DNA of 64,000 bases from Thalassospira profundimaris (GCF_003326675.1 NZ_JPWF01000007.1:124001-188000), one strand, 5' to 3'. Counted from the stretch's first letter, positions 34,013 through 43,691 are shown. Notes: generated by a model not told the origin, from the sequence alone. Numbers and translations are program-made.

Positions 34013-36493
34013 TTACATCACATTTTCGACCGGAACCGATATGCATTCTTCGAGGAACTGCATATAGGCGTCAAACGATGACTTTTGCCCGAATAGAATA
34101 TGCGACCTGCTTTTGATCGCATGGGACACCACGGAACGACGACGCTTGTCTGTCGCAAGGGTCAGGGCCGTATCAACATAATCCGCCGAATGATAGGCCA
34201 CACAGTCAAACACGGAAATCTGACGGTAACAGGTATGGCTGCGACGTGACCGTGCGGCACTTCCGGGCAATGTCACCAGTGGCACGCCAAGTCCAAGGCA
34301 ATCAAATGCCAGCATGGCATCATTCCAGGCCGGACTTTCAAGCACTACATCGACCGCACAAAGAAGCGACAGCAAATCGGCACGGCTGCGCACATTCACA
34401 AACCGCATCCGCCCCGCCACATCGGCGTAGTTCACGGCAAAGCGCCGCCCCCATGCTGCGTCCCAACTATCACGTTCCGGCGCAATCAACAGCAATTCCG
34501 CGGTTTCATCCAGTCGCAGGATTTCGGCAATCAACGGATCAAATTCGGCGGTCAGAACATCAAGAGGCTGCGGACACAAATAGGTATTGCGATCTTGCGC
34601 CAAGCGCCAAAGCCGCTGCAACTCGGTCGCGGTCATATCTACATTTTCAGGCGGCGTTGCGTTTACAAACAAGCCCGGCAACCGGATCAGTTTTTCACTG
34701 AACCGCTTTTCACCGCCCGCTGTTTCCCAGTCCTCGGCGATCAGGTGATAGTCGATGTTTGACAAGCCGCTGGTAGCCGCAATGCCGCCGCCGGAAATCT
34801 GGATCGGCGCCAGACGCCAGCTTGCGAGCAGCATGGTATAGGCATCGGCCTGCGGATCAGCATAATGCAACACATCAAGATCAAGCCCCGAGATCACCCG
34901 TGCCGAATGCAAGGGATCAAGTGGCAAGGGCACGACCAGATCCGCATGCGCATCAATGCGCGATGTTATGTCATCCTCGCCAATCGGTGGACGGATCACG
35001 GTGACATCAAACCGGTCCCGGTCAATTGCATCCACTAAGCCAAGAATCCAGCGCCCAATACCGTTATCGCACATATTGGCCGACACGATCCCAAGCCGGA
35101 TTTTCCCGCCACGCGCCGCCTTGACCTGATTGATTTTCGGCACGTCATAGCCGGAAACAAGACGTTCCCAATAATGACCAACCGCCCGAAGCTGCGTGTC
35201 ACCTTCGGGGCGTAATGCAGCACGCCAGACGGGCGGGAAACGGGTCAAAATGGTCGGATCAATACGATCAGACGCAACAAATGACAGATCCGGTTCAAAC
35301 GCATCATCGTCCGGGCCATCATCCAACAAATCACGGATAACTTCGTCGTTCTGGGCGGCAAGATTGGTCGGCACCGGCGCAAACAGCAAACGGCGTGCGG
35401 TTCTGAAAAGCACTGTGCTTTCACCCGCGGCAATTTTGCGATCAATGCCATTTTGCAAAACCGATTGTGCCGATGCTGTATCACCGTCCTCGGCCAGTTC
35501 GACAGCCAGACGGAATACCGCATCATCACCGCCGCCGGCCCCGATGGCCGCGCCAAACCGTTCGACCGCCTCGCTGTGGCGTCCGACAAGACTAAGTGCC
35601 TCGCCCATCATCAAAAGCAATTGCGGGTCTTGCGGATTTGCATCCAGAAGCGGTTCAAGCGCCCCAATCGCCTCCCCGCCCTGCCCGACGCGCAGATTAA
35701 GACGCGCCAAGGTGCGACGTGCTTTTGCATCGGATGGATCAAGGGCAAGCACCTGACGAAGGCAATGCTGCGCCCCTGCAAACTGGCCCAAACGGAACAG
35801 GGCATCGCCATAGGCGGTTAATGCGCGCTGATGACCGGGTTCAAGCGTCAATGCCCGGCGCAAAGGTTCGCTTGCCGATACCGTACGCCCCTGATCCAGG
35901 CGAATTTGTCCGATCAGGACCAGCGCATTGACGATGTCATCCCGCATTTTAAGCGCGGTCATACAGGATGCCTCGGCCGCAGCCACATCCCCCATCGCAT
36001 AAAGACATGCCGCATAATTGGCGTGAATTTCGGCAATATCGGGTGCCAATGCCAACGCGTGCTCGTAATTCTCGCGTGCGTCCTTCAGATCATCAAGCTG
36101 GCGGTAGGTATTTGCAATATTGCAATACAGGGCTGGCGCATCCGGACATAGCCGAATGGCACGCTTGAACGCACCAACAGCATCACGCAACTTGCCAATC
36201 GCCTTAAGTGACTGGGCGTGATCATGCTGGATTTCGGCACTGTTGGCGTCTGCAATCGCCGCCCGCCCCATCCGTTCGGCGGCCAAGGCATTATTTCCCT
36301 GTCGCGCTGCCACCAGCCCAGCAAGATGCATGGCTTCTGCTGCTTGCGGATATGCGCGGATCAGCGTGCGACAGGCTTCTTCGGCCTCCGCAAACAGGCC
36401 CGTTTCATACAAGCCCAAAGCAGAATGGTAAGTGGCATCGAAATCAGACAAGGAATACCTGTAACCGTAAAGAACGTGATGATCGGCAACCAT
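34013..36493 (-). CDS. TPR protein with OGT-like (GT41) C-terminal domain
   Basis: The 826-residue protein has about nine tetratricopeptide repeats in its first 330 residues (for example ALYCNIANTYRQLDDLKDARENYEHALAL). After an acidic linker comes a region resembling the O-GlcNAc-transferase (GT41) fold: KIRLGIVSANMCDNG, then DLDVLHYAD, WRLAPIQISGGGIAATSGLSNIDYHLIA, and VPLVTLPGSAARSRRS. Catalytic residues usual in GT41 are not all recognisable, and the His near the first motif is replaced. I start at the ATG at 36493; a TTG at 36502 or one after the AGG near 36451 are alternatives. It precedes the HlyD/GT2 pair by 94 bases on the same strand and is likely part of that system. Confidence 0.82.
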   Translation of the reverse strand: MVADHHVLYGYRYSLSDFDATYHSALGLYETGLFAEAEEACRTLIRAYPQAAEAMHLAGLVAARQGNNALAAERMGRAAIADANSAEIQHDHAQSLKAIGKLRDAVGAFKRAIRLCPDAPALYCNIANTYRQLDDLKDARENYEHALALAPDIAEIHANYAACLYAMGDVAAAEASCMTALKMRDDIVNALVLIGQIRLDQGRTVSASEPLRRALTLEPGHQRALTAYGDALFRLGQFAGAQHCLRQVLALDPSDAKARRTLARLNLRVGQGGEAIGALEPLLDANPQDPQLLLMMGEALSLVGRHSEAVERFGAAIGAGGGDDAVFRLAVELAEDGDTASAQSVLQNGIDRKIAAGESTVLFRTARRLLFAPVPTNLAAQNDEVIRDLLDDGPDDDAFEPDLSFVASDRIDPTILTRFPPVWRAALRPEGDTQLRAVGHYWERLVSGYDVPKINQVKAARGGKIRLGIVSANMCDNGIGRWILGLVDAIDRDRFDVTVIRPPIGEDDITSRIDAHADLVVPLPLDPLHSARVISGLDLDVLHYADPQADAYTMLLASWRLAPIQISGGGIAATSGLSNIDYHLIAEDWETAGGEKRFSEKLIRLPGLFVNATPPENVDMTATELQRLWRLAQDRNTYLCPQPLDVLTAEFDPLIAEILRLDETAELLLIAPERDSWDAAWGRRFAVNYADVAGRMRFVNVRSRADLLSLLCAVDVVLESPAWNDAMLAFDCLGLGVPLVTLPGSAARSRRSHTCYRQISVFDCVAYHSADYVDTALTLATDKRRRSVVSHAIKSRSHILFGQKSSFDAYMQFLEECISVPVENVM

Positions 36494-36644
36494 AAGGGCC
36501 AAGCGTTAACAAACCACGTCTTTGCCACAAATAAATGGCTCTGACCATGCCGTCTGGTCGCATTGCTGCATTGACGATCCGCGCTATTGGACATTTCCTG
36601 ATCAAAGCCTGCAAACATCAATCTCAACACATTCAAAACAAACA

Positions 36645-36675
36645 AAAATCCCCCGACATACTGCCGGGGGATTTT
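36645..36675 (-). terminator. Terminator downstream of the saccharopine-dehydrogenase-like gene
   Basis: AAAATCCCCCG pairs perfectly with CGGGGGATTTT around a 9-base loop. Confidence 0.9.
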
Positions 36676-36712
36676 CAGTACGTATTTCAGGACTGCAACT
36701 TGGAAAGTCTTG

Positions 36713-37792
36713 TTAATTTCCGCCGTAATAACGGCCAAAGCGGTTTACCAGAAGATCATCAAGTTTGATTTCTTCCTGACGGACATAACCGGTACCCGGC
36801 AATTTGCCGGTCAGAACCATATCCATCACCGCACACAGGCCAGCTGATGTCGTGATTTGAATAGCCGACCAGTTTTTGCCTCCAATTTCCGTGCCGTGAA
36901 CCTTGCGAATAAAGTTTTCTTCGCACAGTTCGCCATTCCGCGTTCCAACCGCGTCGGCAAAGATCACGATCACATCCTGCTGGGTGATCGGAAGGGCATT
37001 TTCAAAGATTTCCTTCATCATGTCGGGACGCTCGCCCAGACGCAGGTCTTCGATCAGGATTTTGAGAATTTCCTGATGCCCCGGATACCGGACAGTTTTG
37101 TAATCAAGGTTATCAACCTTGCCTTCAAGCATGTCACAAAGCGCGCCAACACCGCCCGACGTATTAAAGGCTTCGTATTCCGTGCCATCGATGGTGAAAC
37201 GTTCATACCCTTCAAGCGGCAACACCTCGACCCGTTTGCCATTCAGAATGGCTTCGCACGGATTAAGATATTCGTTGATCAAGCCATCCGTGGACCAGGT
37301 CAGGTTATATTTCAAACGGTTGGTCGGGTTTTGCGGCAAGGCACCGACACGAAGACGAAGCTTTTTAACCGTATCAAAGCGTTTGAAAAGATCATGGGCT
37401 GCAATCGAAATGAAACCCGGCGCCAGACCACATTGCGGGACAAAGGCACCTGTCGCGCCCTTGGAAATCTCGCGGATCGCGCGGGTGGTTTCGACGTCTT
37501 CGGTAACATCGAAATAGGATGCCCCAACCGCGCGCGCCACGCGGGCAATCGCAACATTAAGATAAAACGGGCATGTCGAGAGGATCGCATCATGGCCGGT
37601 CGCCACCTCGGTCAAGGCCACTTCGTCGGTAACATCGACCTTAACGAGGGTTGCGGCATCATCCTGTGCGCAGAATTCCAGCATCGCGCCATTGGCATCT
37701 GCCAATGTCACCGCATAGTCGCCACTTTCTTTAAGCATGACTGCGGCCATACGGCCGATTTTACCCGCACCAAGGATCAAAATCTTTTTCAT
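36713..37792 (-). CDS. Saccharopine dehydrogenase-like oxidoreductase
   Basis: The 359-residue protein starts with a Rossmann dinucleotide-binding motif (ILILGAGKIGRMAAVML). It continues in saccharopine-dehydrogenase style with ATLVKVDVTD, DAILSTCPFYLNVAIARVA, YFDVTED and CGLAPGFISIAA. Family members include saccharopine dehydrogenase, lysine 6-dehydrogenase and carboxynorspermidine synthase, and substrate is uncertain. It is divergent from an Lrp/AsnC regulator with 165 bases between the starts, which suggests amino-acid-responsive control, perhaps by lysine. It ends at a strong terminator and is a single-gene unit. Confidence 0.87.
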   Translation of the reverse strand: MKKILILGAGKIGRMAAVMLKESGDYAVTLADANGAMLEFCAQDDAATLVKVDVTDEVALTEVATGHDAILSTCPFYLNVAIARVARAVGASYFDVTEDVETTRAIREISKGATGAFVPQCGLAPGFISIAAHDLFKRFDTVKKLRLRVGALPQNPTNRLKYNLTWSTDGLINEYLNPCEAILNGKRVEVLPLEGYERFTIDGTEYEAFNTSGGVGALCDMLEGKVDNLDYKTVRYPGHQEILKILIEDLRLGERPDMMKEIFENALPITQQDVIVIFADAVGTRNGELCEENFIRKVHGTEIGGKNWSAIQITTSAGLCAVMDMVLTGKLPGTGYVRQEEIKLDDLLVNRFGRYYGGN

Positions 37793-37957
37793 TTTCTCTA
37801 ACTCCCGACGGAACAGACATCATCGAAAACGATGCTGTAACTGCCCTGATAACGTTTTGTTGTTTACCCCTTTATGCTCCGCCGCTGGACTAACGCTTGC
37901 AACCCGGCAATACTGTCAAAACAATTGAATAGCCCGTCATTATTATGGTTTAAACCG

Positions 37958-38395
37958 ATGAAACGCCGGATTGATGAAACTGACCGCCGCCTGATCGCAC
38001 GATTGCAGGAAAATGCCCGTATTCCGACTGCGGCCCTTGCACGCGATGTCGGCCTGTCGCGCAGTGCCGTTCAGGAACGGTTGGAACGGCTGGAAAAATC
38101 ACAAACCATTACGGGCTATACGGTTCAGCTTGGTGACACAGCCCGCCCAGTCCTGCTGGCAGAAGTCATGATCCAGCTTGAACAAAAACAATCTGCCGGG
38201 GTGGTCGGCGCATTACAAAAAATCCCGCATTGCATTCGATGCCTGGCGATTTCGGGGGAATATGATCTGATTGCCGAAGTCGCCGCCGACACCCCCGAAG
38301 AACTGGATGGTGTGCTGGACCGGATCGGCGAACTTGCCGGGATAAAACGAACATCGAGCTCAATCATCCTTTCAACCAAGTTCGATCGCCGCTAA
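37958..38395 (+). CDS. Lrp/AsnC-family transcriptional regulator
   Basis: The 145-residue protein has an N-terminal helix-turn-helix (DETDRRLIARLQENARIPTAALARDVGLSRSAVQERLERLE). A C-terminal RAM ligand-binding domain follows (VLLAEVMIQLEQ to LAISGEYDLIAEV). Both lengths match AsnC-type regulators, which form dimers and octamers and respond to amino acids. I begin at the ATG at 37958; upstream in-frame codons look like intergenic DNA. Its divergent neighbour, the saccharopine-dehydrogenase-like gene, is the likely target. Confidence 0.92.
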   Translation: MKRRIDETDRRLIARLQENARIPTAALARDVGLSRSAVQERLERLEKSQTITGYTVQLGDTARPVLLAEVMIQLEQKQSAGVVGALQKIPHCIRCLAISGEYDLIAEVAADTPEELDGVLDRIGELAGIKRTSSSIILSTKFDRR

Positions 38396-38440
38396 GATGC
38401 CCTCCGAGGTTGGGGAACCTCCTTTCAGGAAGAAAACCGA

Positions 38441-40291
38441 GTGACACCAAAACGCAGATATTCTGTCCTTTCTGTCCTTCTTTCCAGTTTCATCGCCACC
38501 AGTGTTTTGGGCGTCGGTCTTGCTCTTTATGTCGGTCTTGGCACCGCATATGAAAACACCCGCAATCTATGGGTCATGCTGGCCGATATCGATCTGACAT
38601 CTGTTCAACGGACCATGCATGAACGCATGAACGAGGTTGACGAACGATCCGAATGGGTCGCGCAGCAGGTTGAAGAAGGCACCCTTGACCCCAGCTTTCA
38701 ATATGGCTGGACCAATGCGATGCGCGCCCTTGCGGCCGCAGACATGGATGTGATGGCCTATGGGCTGGTGACAGGTGACCGGCAGTTTATCGGGTTCAAC
38801 CCCGAAGATATGACAGAGATTCGCCGCACCCTGCCCCAAGATGACATGCTGTTTTCCGAACTGGCGCATATCCGTGGTCCGGTGCCCAACCGCACCGGGT
38901 TCCCGCGCTGGGACCCCTATTTCAATCGCACGGTCCTGACCAGCTGGGTGCCGTTATTTTATGACGGGCACTATCTGGGTACTTTTATTCAGTATCTGTC
39001 GCTTTCCAATCTGTCAGACAGCCTGATTCGCGGGCGCGAAGACCTTCCGGGGACCCCGTTTATTCTGATTGGCGGCAATCGTGTCATGGCGCACCCCGAT
39101 CTGCGTGACTGGGGCCAAAACACTGCCAACAAATTGATAAACGGTGCCGATATCGCGCGCAGCCCGATTCCCCTGCCGACCATTCATGATATCGGCGATC
39201 CGGTTCTTGCCAATATCGGCAAGTCCGAACGCATCAAAACTGGTGACAAGGATGAAAAACGGGATAGCAATCTTCGTCTCGCCGGGCTGGATGTCGATGG
39301 CAGCTATCATTTGATTGTCACCCGTCAGGTGTTGAATGCCCCGATTTCCCCCGTGATCATCGGCATGCATTTCACAGAAGAACTGTTTGATGATGAATGG
39401 AACCGGCTGGTTCTGGCATCAGTCCTTGGTGGTTCTGTCCTTGTGATCGCCGTCATCGTGGCAATCGTACTTTCCAAACAATTCACCAAACCGATCCGGC
39501 GCTTTGCCGCTGCGGCCCGTGCCTTTGAAGATGACGACATTGCATCAAGTGATGTCCCGCAACTTTCAGGAAGCCGCATTCGTGAATATGACGATGCAGC
39601 ACGATCATTTAACCACATGATGGCAGCTGTTCATGATCGTGAACGGATCACCAGCCTGTTTGGTAAGTTCGTGCCGCAATCGATTGCCAAAAAGCTTCTG
39701 GCATCGGGTAACGATTCTGGTGTTTTGCCACCGCAACAATCCGAAGCAACCGTTCTGTTCGTTGATATCGCGCATTTCACATCAATGTGCGAAAGCCTGC
39801 ATCCAAACCAGATTATCGCGATGCTCAATGACTATTTCGATTGTGCGACCCAGATCATCGAGTCCCATGGCGGCATCATCACCCAGTTTCAGGGCGATGC
39901 CATACTTGCAGTCTTCAACGTCTTTGACGATCTGAAACACCATGCAGATGCCGCACTTGATAGTGCAATCGCCCTGCAAACCGAGGTTTCCAACCGCACC
40001 TTCGAGGGGCTGGAAATTCAGGTTCGATGCGGGGTGAATACCGGCCCGATGGTTGCCGGGAATGTCGGTGCGAAGGCGCGCCTGTCCTTTACCGTGCATG
40101 GCGACGCCGTTAATACCGCGTCGCGTCTGGAACAGGAAAACAAGGTGCTGGGCACCAGGGTTCTGATTTCCGAAACCACCCGTGTTTTGCTTGCTGATCC
40201 GCAACGGGTTGTAAAAGCGGGCGAAGTGCTCTTGCGCGGCCGTCATAGCACGACCGAGCTATACACAGTTCCCGAAAAACCCGCCAAGTAA
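38441..40291 (+). CDS. Membrane class III nucleotide cyclase with periplasmic sensor (tandem copy 1)
   Basis: The 616-residue protein has a membrane helix at about 8-32, a periplasmic Cache-like sensor to about 305, a second helix (about 325-345), a HAMP-like segment (SKQFTKPIRRFAAAARAFE) and a class III cyclase domain at about 435-560. Metal Asp residues are present in VLFVDIAHFT and FQGDAILAVF, and VNTASRLE carries the Asn/Arg pair. The purine-recognising Lys is Gln (ITQFQGD) and the second specificity position is Ser (SFTVHGD). It starts with GTG eight bases after AGGAAG. It makes a cyclic nucleotide, probably cAMP, but the specificity is open. Confidence 0.88.
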   Translation: MTPKRRYSVLSVLLSSFIATSVLGVGLALYVGLGTAYENTRNLWVMLADIDLTSVQRTMHERMNEVDERSEWVAQQVEEGTLDPSFQYGWTNAMRALAAADMDVMAYGLVTGDRQFIGFNPEDMTEIRRTLPQDDMLFSELAHIRGPVPNRTGFPRWDPYFNRTVLTSWVPLFYDGHYLGTFIQYLSLSNLSDSLIRGREDLPGTPFILIGGNRVMAHPDLRDWGQNTANKLINGADIARSPIPLPTIHDIGDPVLANIGKSERIKTGDKDEKRDSNLRLAGLDVDGSYHLIVTRQVLNAPISPVIIGMHFTEELFDDEWNRLVLASVLGGSVLVIAVIVAIVLSKQFTKPIRRFAAAARAFEDDDIASSDVPQLSGSRIREYDDAARSFNHMMAAVHDRERITSLFGKFVPQSIAKKLLASGNDSGVLPPQQSEATVLFVDIAHFTSMCESLHPNQIIAMLNDYFDCATQIIESHGGIITQFQGDAILAVFNVFDDLKHHADAALDSAIALQTEVSNRTFEGLEIQVRCGVNTGPMVAGNVGAKARLSFTVHGDAVNTASRLEQENKVLGTRVLISETTRVLLADPQRVVKAGEVLLRGRHSTTELYTVPEKPAK

Positions 40292-40312
40292 CTCAGACCA
40301 AAAGCAAAAATC

Positions 40313-40349
40313 AAAGGGGCCGCATCACAGTTTCGCATTGCGGCCCTTT
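40313..40349 (+). terminator. Terminator between the tandem cyclase genes
   Basis: AAAGGGGCCGCA pairs with TGCGGCCCTTT (one bulge) around a 13-base loop. The second cyclase gene probably has its own promoter. Confidence 0.7.
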
Positions 40350-40421
40350 CCATGCACGTCAAAAGCCCATAGTCTCGTTTAATCACCACCACCGCATCGT
40401 CTTCATGCATGGGAGACTACT

Positions 40422-42278
40422 TTGGCTAAGCGTCACGGACGATTTTCCATTTTTGCTGTCTTGTTGGCCGGCTTGCTTCTAAGCAGCGGCACCGGCGTTG
40501 GATTATCGCTTTATTTCGGTCTTCAAACCGCCATTCAAAACACCCGTGATCTATGGATCACAATGACCAGCGCAGACATCGCCGATGCCGAACGTGTGGT
40601 CGCAGACCGGTTTGCACGAACAGCAGACCGCAACAACTGGATTGCGGCCAAGGTCGCAGAAGGCGCAATTGATCCACTTGCCCCCGCCTTCTGGACAGAA
40701 CAAGCGCCTGTACTGATTGCAAGCGAAACCGCAATTGGCGCAATTGGCCTGACGACGGCCGATGGGTCGTTCATCGGTTATGATCAGCAAACACAGAAGG
40801 TCACAGAATCCAAGGCTGATCTATATGACATGATGATCAGCAAGCAGTTGCTGCAAATGGGACCCGGCCAAAGTCAGACACTTTTCCCCTATTGGCAAAG
40901 CATGCTTAAACAGGCGGTTCTGGGCGAAGCCATCCCGCTGTTTCATAACGGCCAGTATCTTGGTGTTCTGATCCAGTATTTGACCCTGCCCGGCCTGTCG
41001 CGCGATTTGCAAATGCGCAATCAGGAAGACGGTCGCACGGCCTTTATCACGGTTGGCGATCATATTATTGCCCATCCACGCCTATCGAACTGGCAAAAGG
41101 TGAATATGCGGTCCGAAAACTCGGACTTCATCCCGAAATCCATCGAAGAAGCAACCAGTGTCCTGCCCAGAATCGACGAAATCGGCGATCCGGTTCTGTC
41201 CCAACGCGCCAGATGGCAGCCTTTCGCACTTGGTGACAGTCTGACATACGCACTTGATCAACGGATCGAGGCCTCGCAGATTGTTATTAACGGACAGCAT
41301 CAATTCATCGTCACCCGCGCGGAACAGGGTGAAACTTCAAGCCCGATCACGTTCGGAATGCATTTTGAACCGTCTGTCTTTGCCGCACAGGGCCAGCGTA
41401 TCAACCGGCTCTTCCTGATCGGGGCTGCTGTTTTGCTGGGCGCGCTAATTATTGCAGCCATCATTGCACACTTCTTTTCCCGTCCACTTAAACGGTTTTC
41501 CGTTGCGACACGCCAGTTCGAGGACGGAAACCTTGCAGAAGTTCCGCAACTGGCGCCCAGTTCGATCAAGGAATTCAACGACGCGGCGAGTTCGTTCAAC
41601 CACATGGTCCATACACTGCATGACCGGGCCCGGATTGAACGACTCTTTGGTAAATTCGTCCCACCGGCAATCGCCCAGTCGCTTTTGCAATCCCAAAGCG
41701 ACGCTGGCACCGTTCCGTCACGCAAGTGCATTGCCACCACCCTGTTTGTCGATTTGCAGGGCTTTACCAGTATGAGTGAAAAGGCAGACCCGCAGGACGT
41801 TGTTGATATCCTCAATGCCTATTTCGCCGACGCCACGGAAATCATCGAATCCCGCAACGGGATCATTACCCAGTTTCAGGGCGATGCGATTCTTGCGGTC
41901 TATAATGCGGTTGGCGAAGACCCTGATCACGCCGACGCAGCCCTTGATACCGCCATTGCCCTGCAAAAGCTGGTTCACAGCAAACAGTTCAAAGGCACGA
42001 CGCTGCGTTGCCGTTGCGGCATCAATACGGGTGAGTTGGTGGCGGGAAGTGTTGGCGCACCTGACCGGCTTTCATTCACCGTCAATGGCGATTCTGTAAA
42101 CAGTGCCGCCCGGCTTGAGGTCATGAACAAGGAACTGGGCACAAAAATCCTGATGGGGGAAACCACCCGAAATCAGCTCAGTGACCCGTCCCGGGCCATT
42201 ATGGCCAAAGAAGTCCTGCTGCGCGGCAGAAGCGAAACCTCCGCCGTTTACACGATCCAAATTGATGGACTTGAATAG
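40422..42278 (+). CDS. Membrane class III nucleotide cyclase with periplasmic sensor (tandem copy 2)
   Basis: The 618-residue protein repeats the architecture of its upstream neighbour: an N-terminal helix (about 8-30), a Cache-like sensor, a second helix (about 328-348), HAMP and a cyclase domain. Many stretches align, such as FGKFVPPAIAQSLL and ITQFQGDAILAVYN. It keeps the metal Asp residues (LFVDLQGFT, QGDAIL) and the VNSAARLE motif, and also has Gln for the Lys of the purine pocket and SFT at the second position. The sensor domains are more diverged than the cyclase domains, so the two may respond to different ligands. It starts with TTG after GGGAG. Confidence 0.87.
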   Translation: MAKRHGRFSIFAVLLAGLLLSSGTGVGLSLYFGLQTAIQNTRDLWITMTSADIADAERVVADRFARTADRNNWIAAKVAEGAIDPLAPAFWTEQAPVLIASETAIGAIGLTTADGSFIGYDQQTQKVTESKADLYDMMISKQLLQMGPGQSQTLFPYWQSMLKQAVLGEAIPLFHNGQYLGVLIQYLTLPGLSRDLQMRNQEDGRTAFITVGDHIIAHPRLSNWQKVNMRSENSDFIPKSIEEATSVLPRIDEIGDPVLSQRARWQPFALGDSLTYALDQRIEASQIVINGQHQFIVTRAEQGETSSPITFGMHFEPSVFAAQGQRINRLFLIGAAVLLGALIIAAIIAHFFSRPLKRFSVATRQFEDGNLAEVPQLAPSSIKEFNDAASSFNHMVHTLHDRARIERLFGKFVPPAIAQSLLQSQSDAGTVPSRKCIATTLFVDLQGFTSMSEKADPQDVVDILNAYFADATEIIESRNGIITQFQGDAILAVYNAVGEDPDHADAALDTAIALQKLVHSKQFKGTTLRCRCGINTGELVAGSVGAPDRLSFTVNGDSVNSAARLEVMNKELGTKILMGETTRNQLSDPSRAIMAKEVLLRGRSETSAVYTIQIDGLE

Positions 42279-42311
42279 TCGCGGTCTGCTTTTCAACGCA
42301 TAACGCAGATA

Positions 42312-42347
42312 AACAAAACGCCGCACTGGATAAACCGGTGCGGCGTT
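42312..42347 (-). terminator. Terminator after rpmJ, possibly bidirectional
   Basis: AACGCCGCACTGG pairs with CCGGTGCGGCGTT (one G-U) around a 5-base loop. On the minus strand a T-run follows. Confidence 0.85.
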
Positions 42348-42379
42348 CTGTAAAACCTTTGAGAACAAGGTACCGGGAA

Positions 42380-42505
42380 TTAACCCTGGCGAGCCTTGAA
42401 ACGCGGGTTCTTTTTATTGATCACGTATACGCGGCCACGGCGGCGCACGATACGGCAGCCTTTTTCCCGCAGCTTCGCGGATTTCAATGAGTTCCGGATC
42501 TTCAT
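42380..42505 (-). CDS. rpmJ: Ribosomal protein bL36, zinc-free type
   Basis: The 41-residue product begins [16 protein letters not shown] and ends [12 protein letters not shown], the bL36 form of the YkgO type. Only one Cys is present (residue 17), so the CxxC...CxxxxH zinc site of the other L36 type is absent; this variant is zinc-independent. The start follows AAGG by nine bases. It is flanked by a strong terminator and forms a single-gene unit. Ribosome assembly at the peptidyl-transferase region is its role. The many Arg and Lys residues fit rRNA binding. Confidence 0.95.
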   Translation of the reverse strand: MKIRNSLKSAKLREKGCRIVRRRGRVYVINKKNPRFKARQG

Positions 42506-42653
42506 AATCTTAAACCTTAGAAACTTGGCCCCTTCGAGGAAGCCGGAAAATAGAAGTACGACATGCCCCTGTCAACACCTAAAACAGGTTGCGGCGACAG
42601 AAATTGGATCAAATCTCGTCAAAGTCGCCAGCAGCAGTCTGAAACCTGAGCGA

Positions 42654-43691
42654 TCAGTTGATCGTTGCGTAGAACCGATAAAAGGCCAGCGTCCCATTTT
42701 CAAGCATTTTTACGCGATTCATCCACATTTCCATCTCTGGAACCATATAATCCATCATATCAGGGTCCAAACCGGACTTTTGGATGTCCGAAAGTAACGT
42801 CATCCATGCCTTTTTGATATGCACCAGATGGGTATCAGACTCATCCTTGGCGATGCGGATATCAAATTTAAGCTGTCCGAGACGCGATTTATATTCCTGC
42901 GCGGTCCAGGGGAACAATTCGCAATCTTCAAGTTTCGACCATTTCGCGATGTCATTTTCATCAAGATCACGAGTCAAAACGTAATCGGTAAAAAGAATCT
43001 GCCCCTGTTCACGCAAGGTACCCGCCACTTCCGGCAGGAAAGTCTCTTTGCTGGGGACCTTGAACAACTCGCCCAGTGAATAGACGACGTTGAAATATCC
43101 TTTGCGCAATTCCGGCGTGGATGGATCGAATGTCTGGACCGGGACTTTTTTCTGGGCACCGGCATGAACGGAACGCTCCATACCAAGCAAGGCAAGCTCG
43201 CCGTCCTGCTCAAAGGCAGTCACCCACACGCCAAGACGGTCGGCCAGCAAACGCGCCACACCACCAAGCTTTGCCCCGATTTCAAGGCAGCTTAGCGTTT
43301 CATCAAGAGCCAGCGGCTTTGCCAGCTCCAGCGCGTATTCGTGCCCTCCGGGGATCATGATCCCGTGATCAAACAGCTTGTCATACAGCCTGATACGTTC
43401 GGGTGGCCAACGACCGATCTCGTCATCAAGATCAAGCTCGCCAAGCTCCGGCTCGACCGGGCGCGACAGCCAGACACGCATCTTGCGCAGCCAGTCGGCA
43501 TAGACATCTATTTCAAGCTGAAGCAGGTAATATTCGACAGGATCGTCATATCCTTCCCACTTGGCACGCAGACGAGTGCCAAGCCCCAGATGATGACCGG
43601 GCGGCATCTCGAATTCGGACGCTCCACCCTGCCCGTCTTCGGACAGATCGCCGTCATCGTCGGCCTTGCGCTTCCAAAATTTGAGTTTCAA
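42654..43691 (-). CDS. SAM-dependent methyltransferase-like protein
   Basis: The 345-residue protein has a class I methyltransferase motif I, LSCLEIGAKLGGVARLLADRLGVWVTAFEQD at about residues 133-163. FNVVYSLGELFKVPSKETFLPEVAGTLREQG then matches motifs IV and V. An acidic N-terminal tail (residues 8-25) and a helical region come before the domain. It starts with TTG (MKLKFWKRK) four bases after AGGTAGG. No substrate can be assigned. It is divergent from the J-domain gene. Confidence 0.8.
   Translation of the reverse strand: MKLKFWKRKADDDGDLSEDGQGGASEFEMPPGHHLGLGTRLRAKWEGYDDPVEYYLLQLEIDVYADWLRKMRVWLSRPVEPELGELDLDDEIGRWPPERIRLYDKLFDHGIMIPGGHEYALELAKPLALDETLSCLEIGAKLGGVARLLADRLGVWVTAFEQDGELALLGMERSVHAGAQKKVPVQTFDPSTPELRKGYFNVVYSLGELFKVPSKETFLPEVAGTLREQGQILFTDYVLTRDLDENDIAKWSKLEDCELFPWTAQEYKSRLGQLKFDIRIAKDESDTHLVHIKKAWMTLLSDIQKSGLDPDMMDYMVPEMEMWMNRVKMLENGTLAFYRFYATIN

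Noticed and set aside
38441..42278. The two cyclases as one gene split by a frameshift
   Set aside because: Each half is a full-length protein with its own membrane helices, sensor, HAMP and cyclase domain, separated by a terminator and a new ribosome site.
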